DNA of 9,665 bases, taken from assembly GCA_002440625.1 (NCBI GenBank), contig DJUV01000297.1, positions 16,693-26,357 of the forward strand, read 5' to 3'. How positions within the stretch are numbered: the stretch's first letter is position 1; every line of letters begins with the position of its first letter. Below, piece by piece: positions 1 to 7,316 of the stretch. The stretch is from Rhodobacteraceae bacterium UBA6273. GTDB taxonomy: Bacteria > Pseudomonadota > Alphaproteobacteria > Rhodobacterales > Rhodobacteraceae. The notes under the pieces are model-generated. The model worked only from the letters and a program-made list of their open reading frames with translations. It was not told the DNA's origin and did no database searches. Both the position numbers and the translations under genes were made by a program.

Positions 1-105
1 GCCGCGCGCCTTTTCTTCGGGCAGGCGGTCGGCATCGACCCCGGTCAGCGCCCGGATGAGTGCGGTCTTGCCGTGGTCGATATGGCCCGCCGTGCCGACG
101 ATCAT
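1..105 (-). CDS. selB: Selenocysteine-specific elongation factor SelB, N-terminal 35 residues (runs off the window)
   Basis: Partial gene: only the N-terminus is present and the 3' part lies beyond position 1. The translation begins [20 protein letters not shown] and continues with [14 protein letters not shown]. It contains a G1/P-loop of the GHxDHGKT type at residues 7-14. The [11 protein letters not shown] stretch that follows is typical of SelB and distinguishes it from EF-Tu. SelB is a GTPase that carries selenocysteyl-tRNA to ribosomes paused at a UGA followed by a SECIS hairpin. The ATG (105-103) overlaps the selA stop (104-102) as ATGA. The bases just upstream lack a good Shine-Dalgarno, so translation is probably coupled to selA. 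The C-terminal winged-helix domains that bind SECIS cannot be seen here. Confidence 0.93.
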   Translation of the reverse strand, partial: MIVGTAGHIDHGKTALIRALTGVDADRLPEEKARG

Positions 106-1466
106 GGGCCAAGCGCCGCGAGCAGCACATCGTCCGAGGGCAGGCACCTGAGGTCAAGGATCAGAGCGCCGTCATGGATGCGGCCGATGGCCGGCGTGGC
201 GCGCGACCTCAGCCAACCGGCCAACCGGTCGGGTGCATCGCCGCCCTGCCCGGTGAGGCGCAGCCCGGCGGAGGGCAGCGTGTCGGTCGGCAGCGCGCCG
301 GAACCGACCTGACTGTCGCAGGCGCAGGGGGCGGCGGCGAAGCCCTCGGGCAGCAGGGGCGCCAGCAGCGGCGCCAGCCGTTCCGCTTGCGCCGTGATCT
401 CGGCGAGCGGCCGCGAGAGATGGCGCAGCGTCGGCAGCCGTTCGGCCAGCCGGTCGGGGTCGCGGTAGAGCCTGAGCGTTGCCTCAAGGGCGGCGATGCG
501 GATCTTGTCGAGCCTCAGCGCCCGTTTCAGCGGGTTCCTGTTGATCGCCGCGATCAGATCCCTGCGGCCAAGGATGAACCCGGCCTGCGGCCCGCCCAAG
601 AGCTTGTCGCCCGAGAAAGTGACAAGGTCCGCGCCCTCGGCCACCGCCTCGGCCACCGTCGGCTCCCTCCGAAGACCAAGCTGCGAAAGGTCGATGAGCG
701 AGCCGGAGCCGAGGTCGTGCAGAAGCGGCACGCCGGCCTTGCGCGCGATCCCGGCCAGACGTGGCGCGGAGACTTCGGCAGTAAACCCCTCGATGCGGTA
801 GTTCGACGTATGGACCTTGAGGATCAGCCCGGTCTCGGGGCCAATCGCGCCCTCGTAGTCACGCGGATGAGTGCGATTGGTGGTGCCGACCTCGATCAGC
901 CGCACGCCGGCGCGGACCATGATGTCAGGCATCCGGAATGCACCGCCAATCTCGATCAGCTCGCCGCGAGAGACCACGGCCTCGCGCCCCTGCCCGAACG
1001 TGTTGAGCGCGATCAGCACGGCGGCGGCGTTGTTATTGACCACGGTGGCGTCTTCGGCCCCCGTCAACTCGCAAAGAAGTCCGCGCAGGTGATCGTCACG
1101 CTCACCGCGCCCTCCGGTCTCAAGACTGAACTCAAGGGCCAGCGGATTGGCCATGGCAGCACTCGCGGCGGCGATGGCGTCATCGGCAAGGACCGCGCGG
1201 CCGAGGTTGGTATGAAGGATCGTGCCGGACAGGTTGAGAACCGGCCGGAGGCGCGGGCGTGCGGCGTCGGCCAGGTCGGCGGCAAGGCGCGCAGGAAGAC
1301 AGGCGGCATCCGCCAAATCCCCTGCCTTCAGCGCGGCGCGCATCGCCTCAAGCCGAGCCCTGAGCGCGGCAAGCGTCGCGGCGCGGCCATAGATCGCGAT
1401 CAGCCCGCGCCCGGCGTCCGAGGCTAGCACCTGATCGACCGACGGCAGGGCGCGGAGGGCTTCCAT
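102..1466 (-). CDS. selA: L-seryl-tRNA(Sec) selenium transferase (selenocysteine synthase)
   Basis: 454 residues, close to the roughly 460 of E. coli SelA. It is a cytoplasmic PLP enzyme that converts Ser-tRNA(Sec) to Sec-tRNA(Sec) using selenophosphate supplied by SelD. Visible family motifs are [15 protein letters not shown] near residues 77-91, [14 protein letters not shown] near 143-156, [11 protein letters not shown] at 250-260, and [13 protein letters not shown] at 284-296. K288 in the last motif is the expected PLP Schiff-base lysine. An N-terminal helical segment (about residues 1-70) precedes the aminotransferase-like core, as in bacterial SelA. The ATG at 1466 shares its A with the stop of fdhE (TGATG), and no strong ribosome binding site precedes it. 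It ends by overlapping selB. Co-location with a Sec-containing formate dehydrogenase fits its role. No key residue is missing. Confidence 0.96.
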   Translation of the reverse strand: MEALRALPSVDQVLASDAGRGLIAIYGRAATLAALRARLEAMRAALKAGDLADAACLPARLAADLADAARPRLRPVLNLSGTILHTNLGRAVLADDAIAAASAAMANPLALEFSLETGGRGERDDHLRGLLCELTGAEDATVVNNNAAAVLIALNTFGQGREAVVSRGELIEIGGAFRMPDIMVRAGVRLIEVGTTNRTHPRDYEGAIGPETGLILKVHTSNYRIEGFTAEVSAPRLAGIARKAGVPLLHDLGSGSLIDLSQLGLRREPTVAEAVAEGADLVTFSGDKLLGGPQAGFILGRRDLIAAINRNPLKRALRLDKIRIAALEATLRLYRDPDRLAERLPTLRHLSRPLAEITAQAERLAPLLAPLLPEGFAAAPCACDSQVGSGALPTDTLPSAGLRLTGQGGDAPDRLAGWLRSRATPAIGRIHDGALILDLRCLPSDDVLLAALGP

Positions 1467-2353
1467 CAGAAGCCCGCAAGGAAGGGGTGAAAACCGGCTC
1501 TCTTCAGGCCGGTTTCGCGCATCATCAGGTCAAGCCCGAGGCTCGCCACGTCATCGGCGACGGGATCGAGGCTCGGGTTTTTCACCTGATAGAGGATCTT
1601 CAGCCAGCCTTGGCATTCGCTGCAGCATTCGGCCTTCACGGTCGCCTCTTGCGTCTCGGCGGAGCGGTAGCTGATGCCCTTCGTCGATCCGCAGTTCTGG
1701 CACTTGATCCGCACTTCGTTCCACTGGGTCGCGCAGGTGGCGCAGGTGCAGTAGCGGACGTTTTCGACGGTCTCGTTGGCGATTACCGAAGATGTGACCG
1801 GCTTGCCGCCACAGGCGGGGCAGATTCCGGTACCGAGGGGCGTCAGGTCATTTGCCGCCAGCGTGGCAGCGAGGAGGGAAAGATGCAGCTGGAAGGCGGC
1901 GGCGGCGAACAGGTGCGGCGCGGTGGCATCGGCGGGAATGTGGTCTTTGGCGAGGTTGAGGAACATCCAGGCGCGGTCGGCCGGGCTGGCGCTTGTGACT
2001 GCCTGACGTGCGGCGCGGGCGGCCTCCGGCATGTCGATGCTCTTGGCGGCGGCGCAGAGCCGGGTCAGCGTGGCGTCAAGGGCGGCGTCCCCGGCCAGTG
2101 CCTTACGGTCGATGGGGGGCATCCCGGCCCGGTGAGGTGTGGAAACCGGCGGCAGGTCTGCCAAAAGATCGGCCTGAACGCGGGCAAGCTCGCCGAGGAA
2201 CCGAAGGTATCCGCCAAGATTGCCGCTTTCGGCGAGGAAGGCGAAGCGCCGGGCGCGGGTCGCGAAGACGGTCTCCGGATCGGGAATGATCGCGAAGGGC
2301 GCCTCTGGGACGCCGCCAATCAGGGATGGATCTGGGGAAAGGCCGTTCGACAT
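1466..2353 (-). CDS. fdhE: Formate dehydrogenase accessory protein FdhE
   Basis: 295 residues (E. coli FdhE is about 309). FdhE is a cytoplasmic maturation factor needed for active, Tat-exported formate dehydrogenases N and O. In E. coli it binds iron through rubredoxin-like cysteine motifs and interacts with the catalytic subunit. The C-terminal half has four CxxC pairs: C178/C181 (ICPACGG), C204/C207 (CATCATQW), C218/C221 (CQNCGS) and C244/C247 (CSECQGW). These are the family hallmark. The N-terminal half is alpha-helical and Ala/Leu-rich, without cysteine motifs. The ATG at 2353 has a good GGAGG ribosome binding site 4 nt upstream and is 43 nt after the gamma-subunit stop. It can therefore initiate on its own, unlike selA and selB behind it. 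The C-terminus overlaps selA by 1 nt. Confidence 0.95.
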   Translation of the reverse strand: MSNGLSPDPSLIGGVPEAPFAIIPDPETVFATRARRFAFLAESGNLGGYLRFLGELARVQADLLADLPPVSTPHRAGMPPIDRKALAGDAALDATLTRLCAAAKSIDMPEAARAARQAVTSASPADRAWMFLNLAKDHIPADATAPHLFAAAAFQLHLSLLAATLAANDLTPLGTGICPACGGKPVTSSVIANETVENVRYCTCATCATQWNEVRIKCQNCGSTKGISYRSAETQEATVKAECCSECQGWLKILYQVKNPSLDPVADDVASLGLDLMMRETGLKRAGFHPFLAGF

Positions 2354-2357
2354 AATA

Positions 2358-2362
2358 CCTCC
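2358..2362 (-). promoter_or_regulatory. Ribosome binding site of fdhE
   Basis: GGAGG on the minus strand, 4 nt before the fdhE ATG. It supports that start. fdhE has the only non-overlapping junction inside the formate dehydrogenase/sel operon, so this site probably sets independent translation of the fdhE-selA-selB part. Confidence 0.75.
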
Positions 2363-2363
2363 G

Positions 2364-2376
2364 GGCCGGACCGGCC
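2364..2376 (-). repeat. 13-nt palindrome just upstream of the fdhE ribosome binding site
   Basis: Minus strand GGCCGG-T-CCGGCC, a perfect inverted repeat with six-base arms. In RNA it could form a short GC hairpin (5 bp with a 3-nt loop). It sits in the 43-nt gap between the gamma-subunit gene and fdhE, one base from the GGAGG. There is no T-run, so it is not an intrinsic terminator. It could be a processing or RNA-stability element, an influence on fdhE translation, or chance in GC-rich DNA. Confidence 0.4.
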
Positions 2377-2396
2377 ACAGGATCGTTTCAATTGAG

Positions 2397-3101
2397 TTAC
2401 TCTGGCTTGCCCTCGCCCTGCCGTCCAGCCAGTTCGCGCAGCCATTTGCGGTGATGCTGATAGGCCCAGCCGCCGGTCACGGTGCCGTTCAGCATCGCGC
2501 TGAACGTGCCGCGCGTCCAGATCGCCGCATAGACGTGGAGGATGAGGAGAAGCATCATCAGCACCGCCGAAAGCGCATGGAGAGCCACCGCAATGCGCCG
2601 GGCCGGAATGCCGGCAAGCGTCGGGAAACGGTCCTGCCAGAGGGGTACCATTTCTTCCCAGATCATGATGCCGGTGACGAGCATCACGGCAAGAAGCCCC
2701 GCCATGCCCCAGAAGACCAGCTTTTGCCCGGCATTGTACTTGCCTAAGGGCGGCATGACGTTTTCATTGCCGCTGAGAAGGTCGCCGATCTGCATGGACC
2801 ATTCCACATCCTCGCGGCGGGGGAGGTTCAGCCGCACGAGCTGGACGAAGAGGATGAGGAAACTTGCCGCCATGACCAGACCGGCAATCGGATGCAGCCA
2901 GCGTGCGATCTGGCCGCCACCGAAAAGGCCGGTCAGGAAAAAGAGCGAGGGGTAGAAGAAGGCAAAGCCCGTCAGGACCAGCACCAGCATCGAAACTGCG
3001 GTCAGCCAGTGGTTCGCCCGCGTGAAGGGGCCGTAGCGGCGGACGATCAGCGGATCATGGCTGACGATCCTGTCGCCGGCGGCGGAATAGACCCGTTTCA
3101 T
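2397..3101 (-). CDS. fdnI: Formate dehydrogenase gamma subunit, membrane cytochrome b556
   Basis: 234 residues, FdnI/FdoI family. It anchors the enzyme in the inner membrane and passes electrons from the beta subunit through two b haems to quinone. Four hydrophobic helices are visible, around residues 32-52, 68-90, 128-148 and 170-192. H31 (ANHWL), H70 (LHP), H175 (LHA) and H189 (LHVY) match the four haem-ligand histidines of E. coli FdnI (H18, H57, H155, H169). The family signature [12 protein letters not shown] lies at residues 120-131. The N-terminus is about 13 residues longer than in E. coli, and the loop between helices 3 and 4 ([16 protein letters not shown]) is also longer. The ATG at 3101 overlaps the beta-subunit stop as ATGA and has GGAGG 7 nt upstream (3109-3113). 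Names in use also include fdoI and fdhC. Confidence 0.95.
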   Translation of the reverse strand: MKRVYSAAGDRIVSHDPLIVRRYGPFTRANHWLTAVSMLVLVLTGFAFFYPSLFFLTGLFGGGQIARWLHPIAGLVMAASFLILFVQLVRLNLPRREDVEWSMQIGDLLSGNENVMPPLGKYNAGQKLVFWGMAGLLAVMLVTGIMIWEEMVPLWQDRFPTLAGIPARRIAVALHALSAVLMMLLLILHVYAAIWTRGTFSAMLNGTVTGGWAYQHHRKWLRELAGRQGEGKPE

Positions 3102-4084
3102 GCCCGATCCTCCCGCGCCCTGCGTTCAGCGGCCTCTACCAGACCCTCGGCATCCTCTTCATCCTCCGGCTCAACCTTCAACGGCCGGGCGAAGATCCCA
3201 TGGAGCGCAGCACCAACCGCGGCAAGGCCGATGGCGGCCAGCCCCACCTTCTTCGCCGGGCCTTTCCAGTCTTCGACGATGGGCGCGATCTGCGGATCGT
3301 CCGGCAGGCCGGAGTAAAGCGAGGGCTGGTCGGCGTGATGAAGGACATACATCACGTGCGTGCCGCCGACACCTTGAGGATCGTAGAGCCCGGCGTTTTC
3401 ATAGCCGCGCGATTTCAGATCCTCGATGCGCTCCTCGGCATGGGCGATCATCGCCTCCTTGGTGCCGAAGGTGATGGCTTGCGTCGGGCAGGCCTTGGCG
3501 CAGGCCGGTCCCTGCCCCATCGCCACCCGGTCCGAACAGAGCGTGCATTTCGTGCTGACATGTTTGACGGGCGAGATGCGCGGAACGTCGAAGGGGCAGC
3601 CGGTCACGCAATAGCCGCAGCCGATGCAGTTCTCGTGGATGAAGTCGACGATGCCGTTGGAATACTGGACGATGGCGCCGGGCGCCGGGCAGGCTCTGAG
3701 GCAGCCGGGGTCCTCGCAATGCATGCAGCCTTCCTTGCGGATCAGCCACTCCAGTTCGTTGGTCGCCGGGTTTTCGTACTCGGCGTAGCGCATCAGCGTG
3801 AACATCTCGGACGAGAGGTCCGCCGGGTTTTCGTACAGGCCGACATTTTCGCCAATCTCTGGGCTGGTGTCGTTCCATTCGGCGCAGGCCGACTGGCAGG
3901 CCTTGCAGCCGATGCATTTCGACACGTCGATCAGCTTGGCGACCTTGGTCAACTGCCGGTCGGGCGCCGTGATATGCGGCATGGCCGATGCGCGGACCAC
4001 GTCCGAGGGCAGAAGGTTGGAGGCGAGCGGCTGCACCGGCGGGTTGGCGGCGGCAGTGGTCGGTTGGGGTGCGCGGTCGGTCAT
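3098..4084 (-). CDS. fdnH: Formate dehydrogenase beta subunit, four [4Fe-4S] clusters
   Basis: 328 residues, FdnH/FdoH family (also called fdxH). It is the electron-transfer subunit between the periplasmic catalytic subunit and the membrane cytochrome. All 16 cluster cysteines are present: C57/60/63/67, C120/123/128/132, C153/156/159/163 and C180/183/195/199. A single hydrophobic helix at about 278-298 should be the C-terminal membrane anchor. It is followed by an acidic and charged tail (residues 300-328, rich in Glu, Asp and Arg). The N-terminus before the first cluster is about 27 residues longer than in E. coli FdnH and is Pro/Ala-rich. The ATG at 4084 overlaps the alpha-subunit stop (ATGA) and has a GAGGG-like site upstream, so I keep it. 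An internal Met at residue 35 is a possible shorter start. There is no Tat signal, as expected for a subunit exported with its partner. Confidence 0.95.
   Translation of the reverse strand: MTDRAPQPTTAAANPPVQPLASNLLPSDVVRASAMPHITAPDRQLTKVAKLIDVSKCIGCKACQSACAEWNDTSPEIGENVGLYENPADLSSEMFTLMRYAEYENPATNELEWLIRKEGCMHCEDPGCLRACPAPGAIVQYSNGIVDFIHENCIGCGYCVTGCPFDVPRISPVKHVSTKCTLCSDRVAMGQGPACAKACPTQAITFGTKEAMIAHAEERIEDLKSRGYENAGLYDPQGVGGTHVMYVLHHADQPSLYSGLPDDPQIAPIVEDWKGPAKKVGLAAIGLAAVGAALHGIFARPLKVEPEDEEDAEGLVEAAERRAREDRA
3109..3113 (-). promoter_or_regulatory. Ribosome binding site of the gamma-subunit gene
   Basis: GGAGG on the minus strand, 7 nt before the ATG at 3101 and lying inside the end of the beta-subunit gene. 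It supports the overlapping ATGA start. Confidence 0.65.
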
Positions 4085-7000
4085 GCCATGCCCTCGCCGC
4101 TCGCGGGCTCGATGTTCACAAGGAAGGCCTTGAACTCCGGCGTGTCGATATTCGCGTCACCGACAAAGGGCGTCAGGCTGTTCGGACCGAAGCCTTTCCT
4201 CGCCGCGCCCATGAAGCCCCAGTGGAGCGGGATGCCGACGACATGCACCGTCTTACCGTCGCAGGTCAGCGGACGGATGCGTTTCGTCACCACGGCCTTG
4301 GCCCAGACCTCACCCCGCCTTGACCAGACGCGGACCCAGCCGCCCCTGGCGATACCCTTCTCTGCCGCCAGCTCTTCCGAGATTTCGACGAAGAACTGCG
4401 GTTGCAGGGCGGCGTTGACCTTGTCGTGCTTGGTCCAGTAGTGGAAATGCTCCGTCAGCCGGTAGGAGGTGGCGACACAGGGGAAATCCGGATCGCCTGT
4501 CGCCGCCATCTGCTCAAGATCGCCCTTGAAGACCCGCGCCGCAGGGTTGCCGCGCAGGCCGGGGTTCAGGGGGTTGGCGATCGGGCTTTCGAAAGGCTCC
4601 ATATGCGTCGGGAACGGCCCGTCTTTCAGGCCCTTGCGGCTGAAGAGCTTGCCCACGCCCTCATTGGTCATGATGAAGGGCATGACCTCTTCGGGCTTCG
4701 CGGTGGGCGAGATGTCGGGCACATCGAAGCCTTCCCATTTCTCGCCGGTCCATTCGATCAGCTTGCGCGAAGGGTCCCAGGGCTTGCCGGAAAGGTCGGT
4801 CGAGGCGCGGTTGTAAAGGATGCGCCGGTTGGCGGGCCAGGCGAAGGTCCAGTTGAGATAGGTGCCCATGCCGCCCGGATCGCTGTTGTCGCGCCGGGCC
4901 ATCATGTTGCCGGCCTCGGTCCAGCTTCCGGCATAGATCCAGCAGCCGGACATGGTGCTGCCGTCGTCGCGAAGCGCTGCAAAGTTCGGCACCTGCTGCC
5001 CGGCTTCGGCGATGACCTTGGTCGCGTCCTTGGGATCGTAAACCGTGGCCAGCGCCCGCCCGTTCATCTCTTTCGCCAGCTCCTCAGGCGTCGGCTCCAT
5101 CGGGTCGGCATAGTCCCATGTCAGGTTCAGGATCGGGTCGGGGAAGGCCCCGCCCTCGGCGCGGTAAAGATCCTGCACCCGGCGGAAGATATTGGCCATG
5201 ATGAAGGTGTCGGGCTTGGCCTCACCGGGCGGGGTGGCGCCCTTCCAGTGCCATTGCAGCCAGCGGCCGGAGTTGACCGTGGCGCCGTCTTCCTCGGCAA
5301 AGCAGGTCGTCGGAAGCTGCAACACTTCGGTCTGGATTGCGGCGCTGTCCACGTCATTGTGGATGCCGTGGTGTTCCCAGAAATGCGCCGTTTCGGTCGT
5401 CAGCGGGTCCATCACCACGAGCATCTTCAGCTTCGACAGCGCCGCCGTGACCTTGCCCCGGTTGGGGAAGCTCAGGAGCGGGTTGAAGCCTTGGGCGAAG
5501 TAGAGGTTCACCTTGCCCTCGGCCATCATGTCGAAGGTGCGCAGGATGTCGTAATAGGGCACGTCGAGCTTCGGCAGATAGTCATAGGCCCAGTCATTGT
5601 CCGCCGTCGCCGCATCGCCCCACATCGACTTCATGAAGCTGACGAAGAACTTCGGCGTGTTCTGCCAATAGCTTGTCTGGCCCGGACGCAAAGGCGCATT
5701 GCCGCGCGTCGACATGTAGGTCGGGTAGTCCGTCTCGCTGTCCTTGGGCAGGGTCATGTAGCCCGGCAGCATGTTCGACAACAGGCCGATGTCGGTCAGG
5801 CCCTGGATGTTGGAATGACCGCGAAGCGCGTTCACCCCGCCACCGGCCAGGCCGATATTGCCAAGGATCAGTTGCAGCATCGCCATGCCACGGATGTTCT
5901 GCGCGCCCTTCGAATGCTGCGTCCAGCCAAGCGCATAGAGCGAGGTCATGACCTTGTCGGGCGCCGAACATTCGCCGATCAGCTCGCAGATCTTCAGATA
6001 GCGGTCCTTGGGCGTGCCGGTGACATTGGTCACAAACTCCGGCGTGTAGACCTCAACATGGGCTTTCAAGAGGTTCCAGACACAGCGCGGATCGGTCAGC
6101 GTCGGGTCGGTCTTGGCAAAGCCGCCCTCGCCAATCTGGTAGTCCCATTCGGTCATGTCGAAGGCACGCTTTTCGGCGTCATAACCGTTGAAAAGCCCGT
6201 CCGCCCAGCCAAAGCCATCGCGCACGAGGAAGGCCGCGTTGGTGTAGTTCTTCACATAGTCCCACTGGACCTTGCCGTTTTCGATGCACCAGCGGATCAC
6301 GCCCATCAGGAAGGCGATGTCCGATCCGGGGCGGATCGGGGCGTAATAGTCCGACACGCTGGCCGTGCGGGTATAGCGCGGATCGACGACGATCAGCTTG
6401 GCGCCGCGTTCAGCCTTGGCGACCGTCACCCATTTGAAGCCGCAGGGATGCGCTTCGGCGGCATTGCCGCCCATGACGATGACAAGGTCGGTGTTCCTGA
6501 TGTCGGTCCAGGCGTTCGTCATTGCGCCGCGGCCAAATGTTGGAGCCAGACTGGCTACCGTGGGGCCGTGTCAGACGCGCGCCTGATTGTCGAAGGGTAA
6601 TATCCCCATACTTCGGACGGTCTTGTAGGTCAGCCATCCGGTTTCATTCGACCCGCCCGAGGCGGCAAGGAAGCCTGCCGTCAGCCAGCGGTTCACCACC
6701 TGGCCCTGATCGTTCTTCGCGATGAAATTCGCATCGCGGTCATCCTTGAGGGCGCGGGCGATCTTGTCGAAGGCGGCGTCCCAGGTGATGTCCTGCCATT
6801 CCGTCCCGCCCGGCGCGCGGTAGCGCGGCTTCGTGGCCCGTGTTTCGGACCTGACGAAACCCTTCAGCGCCGACCCCTTCGGGCAAAGCGTGCCGCGGTT
6901 GGTCGGATGGTCGGCGTCGCCCTCGACATGGATCAGTTCCGCCGTCTCACTCGCCGCGAGGTCGCCCTTCGAATAAAGGATGATCCCGCAGGCCACCGAG

Positions 7001-7170
7001 CAGTATGTGCAGATGTTGCGGGTCTCGGTCATCGAGGTCAGCTTGAAGGCGCGGACGTTTACTGCTTCTGCCGCCTCCGCCGCACCGAAGCCCAAGGCCC
7101 CGAGCGTCGTTGCCGCAGCCCCCGCGCCGGCGAGGCCAAAAAAGCCACGGCGCGTCAGGTCAATATTCAT
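4081..7170 (-). CDS. fdnG: Formate dehydrogenase alpha subunit, selenocysteine- and bis-MGD-containing, Tat-exported (read through TGA)
   Basis: 1029 residues when the in-frame TGA at 6573-6571 is read as selenocysteine (E. coli FdnG has 1015). It oxidises formate to CO2 on the periplasmic side. The N-terminus carries a Tat signal, [10 protein letters not shown], near residues 6-15, followed by an Ala/Gly-rich hydrophobic stretch. C54, C57, C61 and C96 should bind the [4Fe-4S] cluster, and K98 (CPKGS) lies between cluster and cofactor. The active site reads NQARV-U200[10 protein letters not shown], with U200 and H201 matching E. coli U196 and H197. R450 ([11 protein letters not shown]) matches R446. 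All of these sit at the same +4 offset from E. coli. The rest is the molybdopterin oxidoreductase fold and its C-terminal dinucleotide-binding domain. The ATG at 7170 has GGAGG 5 nt upstream. Ordinary gene callers would report 7170-6571 and a decoy start at 6522 as two genes. Also named fdoG. Confidence 0.96.
6530..6573 (-). promoter_or_regulatory. Bacterial SECIS element in the alpha-subunit mRNA
   Basis: The element starts at the UGA and extends downstream. The lower stem pairs CGGCC (6568-6564) with GGCCG (6534-6530). The apical hairpin is GG-U-AGCC-AGUCU-GGCU-CC (6559-6542): GG pairs with CC, U6557 is bulged, AGCC pairs with GGCU, and the 5-nt loop contains GU. The bulged U and the loop GU are the features SelB recognises in the E. 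coli fdhF element. The hairpin begins 11 nt after the UGA, the same spacing as in fdhF. The element lies wholly within the coding sequence. Its folding was assessed by eye only. Confidence 0.9.
6571..6573 (-). other. Selenocysteine codon (recoded TGA), residue 200
   Basis: In-frame TGA followed by CAC GGC CCC (His-Gly-Pro). The frame stays open for 199 codons before and 829 codons after it. Both flanks match the formate dehydrogenase active site. The codon is at the position of E. coli FdnG Sec196. A SECIS hairpin follows, and selA and selB are downstream in the same gene cluster. Confidence 0.96.
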
Positions 7171-7175
7171 GCGAC

Positions 7176-7180
7176 CCTCC
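7176..7180 (-). promoter_or_regulatory. Ribosome binding site of the alpha-subunit gene
   Basis: GGAGG within AGGGAGGG on the minus strand, 5 nt before the ATG at 7170. It fixes the start that includes the complete Tat signal. Confidence 0.8.
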
Positions 7181-7208
7181 CTGCTGACTATTGACGGAAC
7201 TCGATGAA

Positions 7209-7236
7209 ATCATGGGCGGGCAGGCGCCGCTGTCAA
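7209..7236 (-). promoter_or_regulatory. Candidate sigma-70-type promoter of the formate dehydrogenase/sel operon
   Basis: Minus strand TTGACA (7236-7231, a perfect -35 box), a 16-nt GC-rich spacer, then CATGAT (7214-7209, 4 of 6 matches to TATAAT). Transcription would start near 7202, giving a leader of about 30 nt. The gap upstream of the operon is the natural place for a promoter. The -10 box is weak and the spacer is 1 nt short of optimal, so an activator may be needed. Not tested. Confidence 0.5.
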
Positions 7237-7263
7237 GTGCGAAGCGCTGCGACATTTCAGTCA

Positions 7264-7299
7264 CCGGTTGAGAAGGTCTTTGCCGGTTCGCCGAAACCG
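7264..7299. repeat. CCGGTT direct repeat plus an inverted AACCG copy, upstream of the operon promoter
   Basis: On the plus strand, CCGGTT occurs at 7264-7269 and again at 7283-7288, a period of 19. An inverted copy, AACCG, lies at 7295-7299, so that 7284-7299 reads CGGTT-CGCCGA-AACCG. Relative to the candidate promoter the two direct copies are centred near -64 and -83, a usual place for activator sites. The inverted pair could also form a 5-bp hairpin downstream of the amidohydrolase gene. With no T-run it is a poor intrinsic terminator. Confidence 0.3.
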
Positions 7300-7316
7300 C
7301 TTGTCCGTCGCGCTTC

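Noticed and set aside
60..1427. 455-codon plus-strand open frame opposite selA
   Set aside because: Low-complexity, Arg/Gly-rich translation opposite a complete selA with its PLP-lysine motif. It is a shadow frame.
1487..2395. 302-codon plus-strand open frame opposite fdhE
   Set aside because: Antisense to fdhE, whose four CxxC motifs and length are convincing; no motif on this strand.
3200..4441. 413-codon plus-strand open frame opposite the beta subunit
   Set aside because: Antisense to a ferredoxin-like subunit with all 16 cluster cysteines, and it crosses a gene boundary. It is a shadow frame.
4081..6522. Separate 813-aa formate dehydrogenase starting at the ATG at 6522
   Set aside because: This ATG is an internal Met (GRGAMTNAW) conserved in the family. 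Starting there loses the Tat signal, the Fe-S cysteines and the catalytic residue.
6571..6573. TGA as a nonsense mutation making a pseudogene
   Set aside because: It sits exactly at the family's Sec position, is followed by a SECIS hairpin, and selA and selB are in the same operon. The downstream frame is fully intact.
4402..6600. 732-codon plus-strand open frame opposite the alpha subunit, running through the Sec codon region
   Set aside because: It lies wholly antisense to a gene with clear family residues. Its translation is rich in Arg, Gly, His and Val without recognisable motifs, as expected for a shadow frame in GC-rich DNA.
7191..7196. Plus-strand TTGACG as a divergent promoter
   Set aside because: There is no plausible plus-strand gene downstream, and it overlaps the leader of the formate dehydrogenase operon.
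7284..7299. Intrinsic terminator after the amidohydrolase gene
   Set aside because: The possible stem is only 5 bp (6 with a wobble pair) and no T-run follows on the minus strand.
7171..7316. tRNA-Sec (selC) or another RNA gene in the gap between operons
   Set aside because: No acceptor-stem pairing, T-loop or CCA end could be found by eye in the 146 bp.
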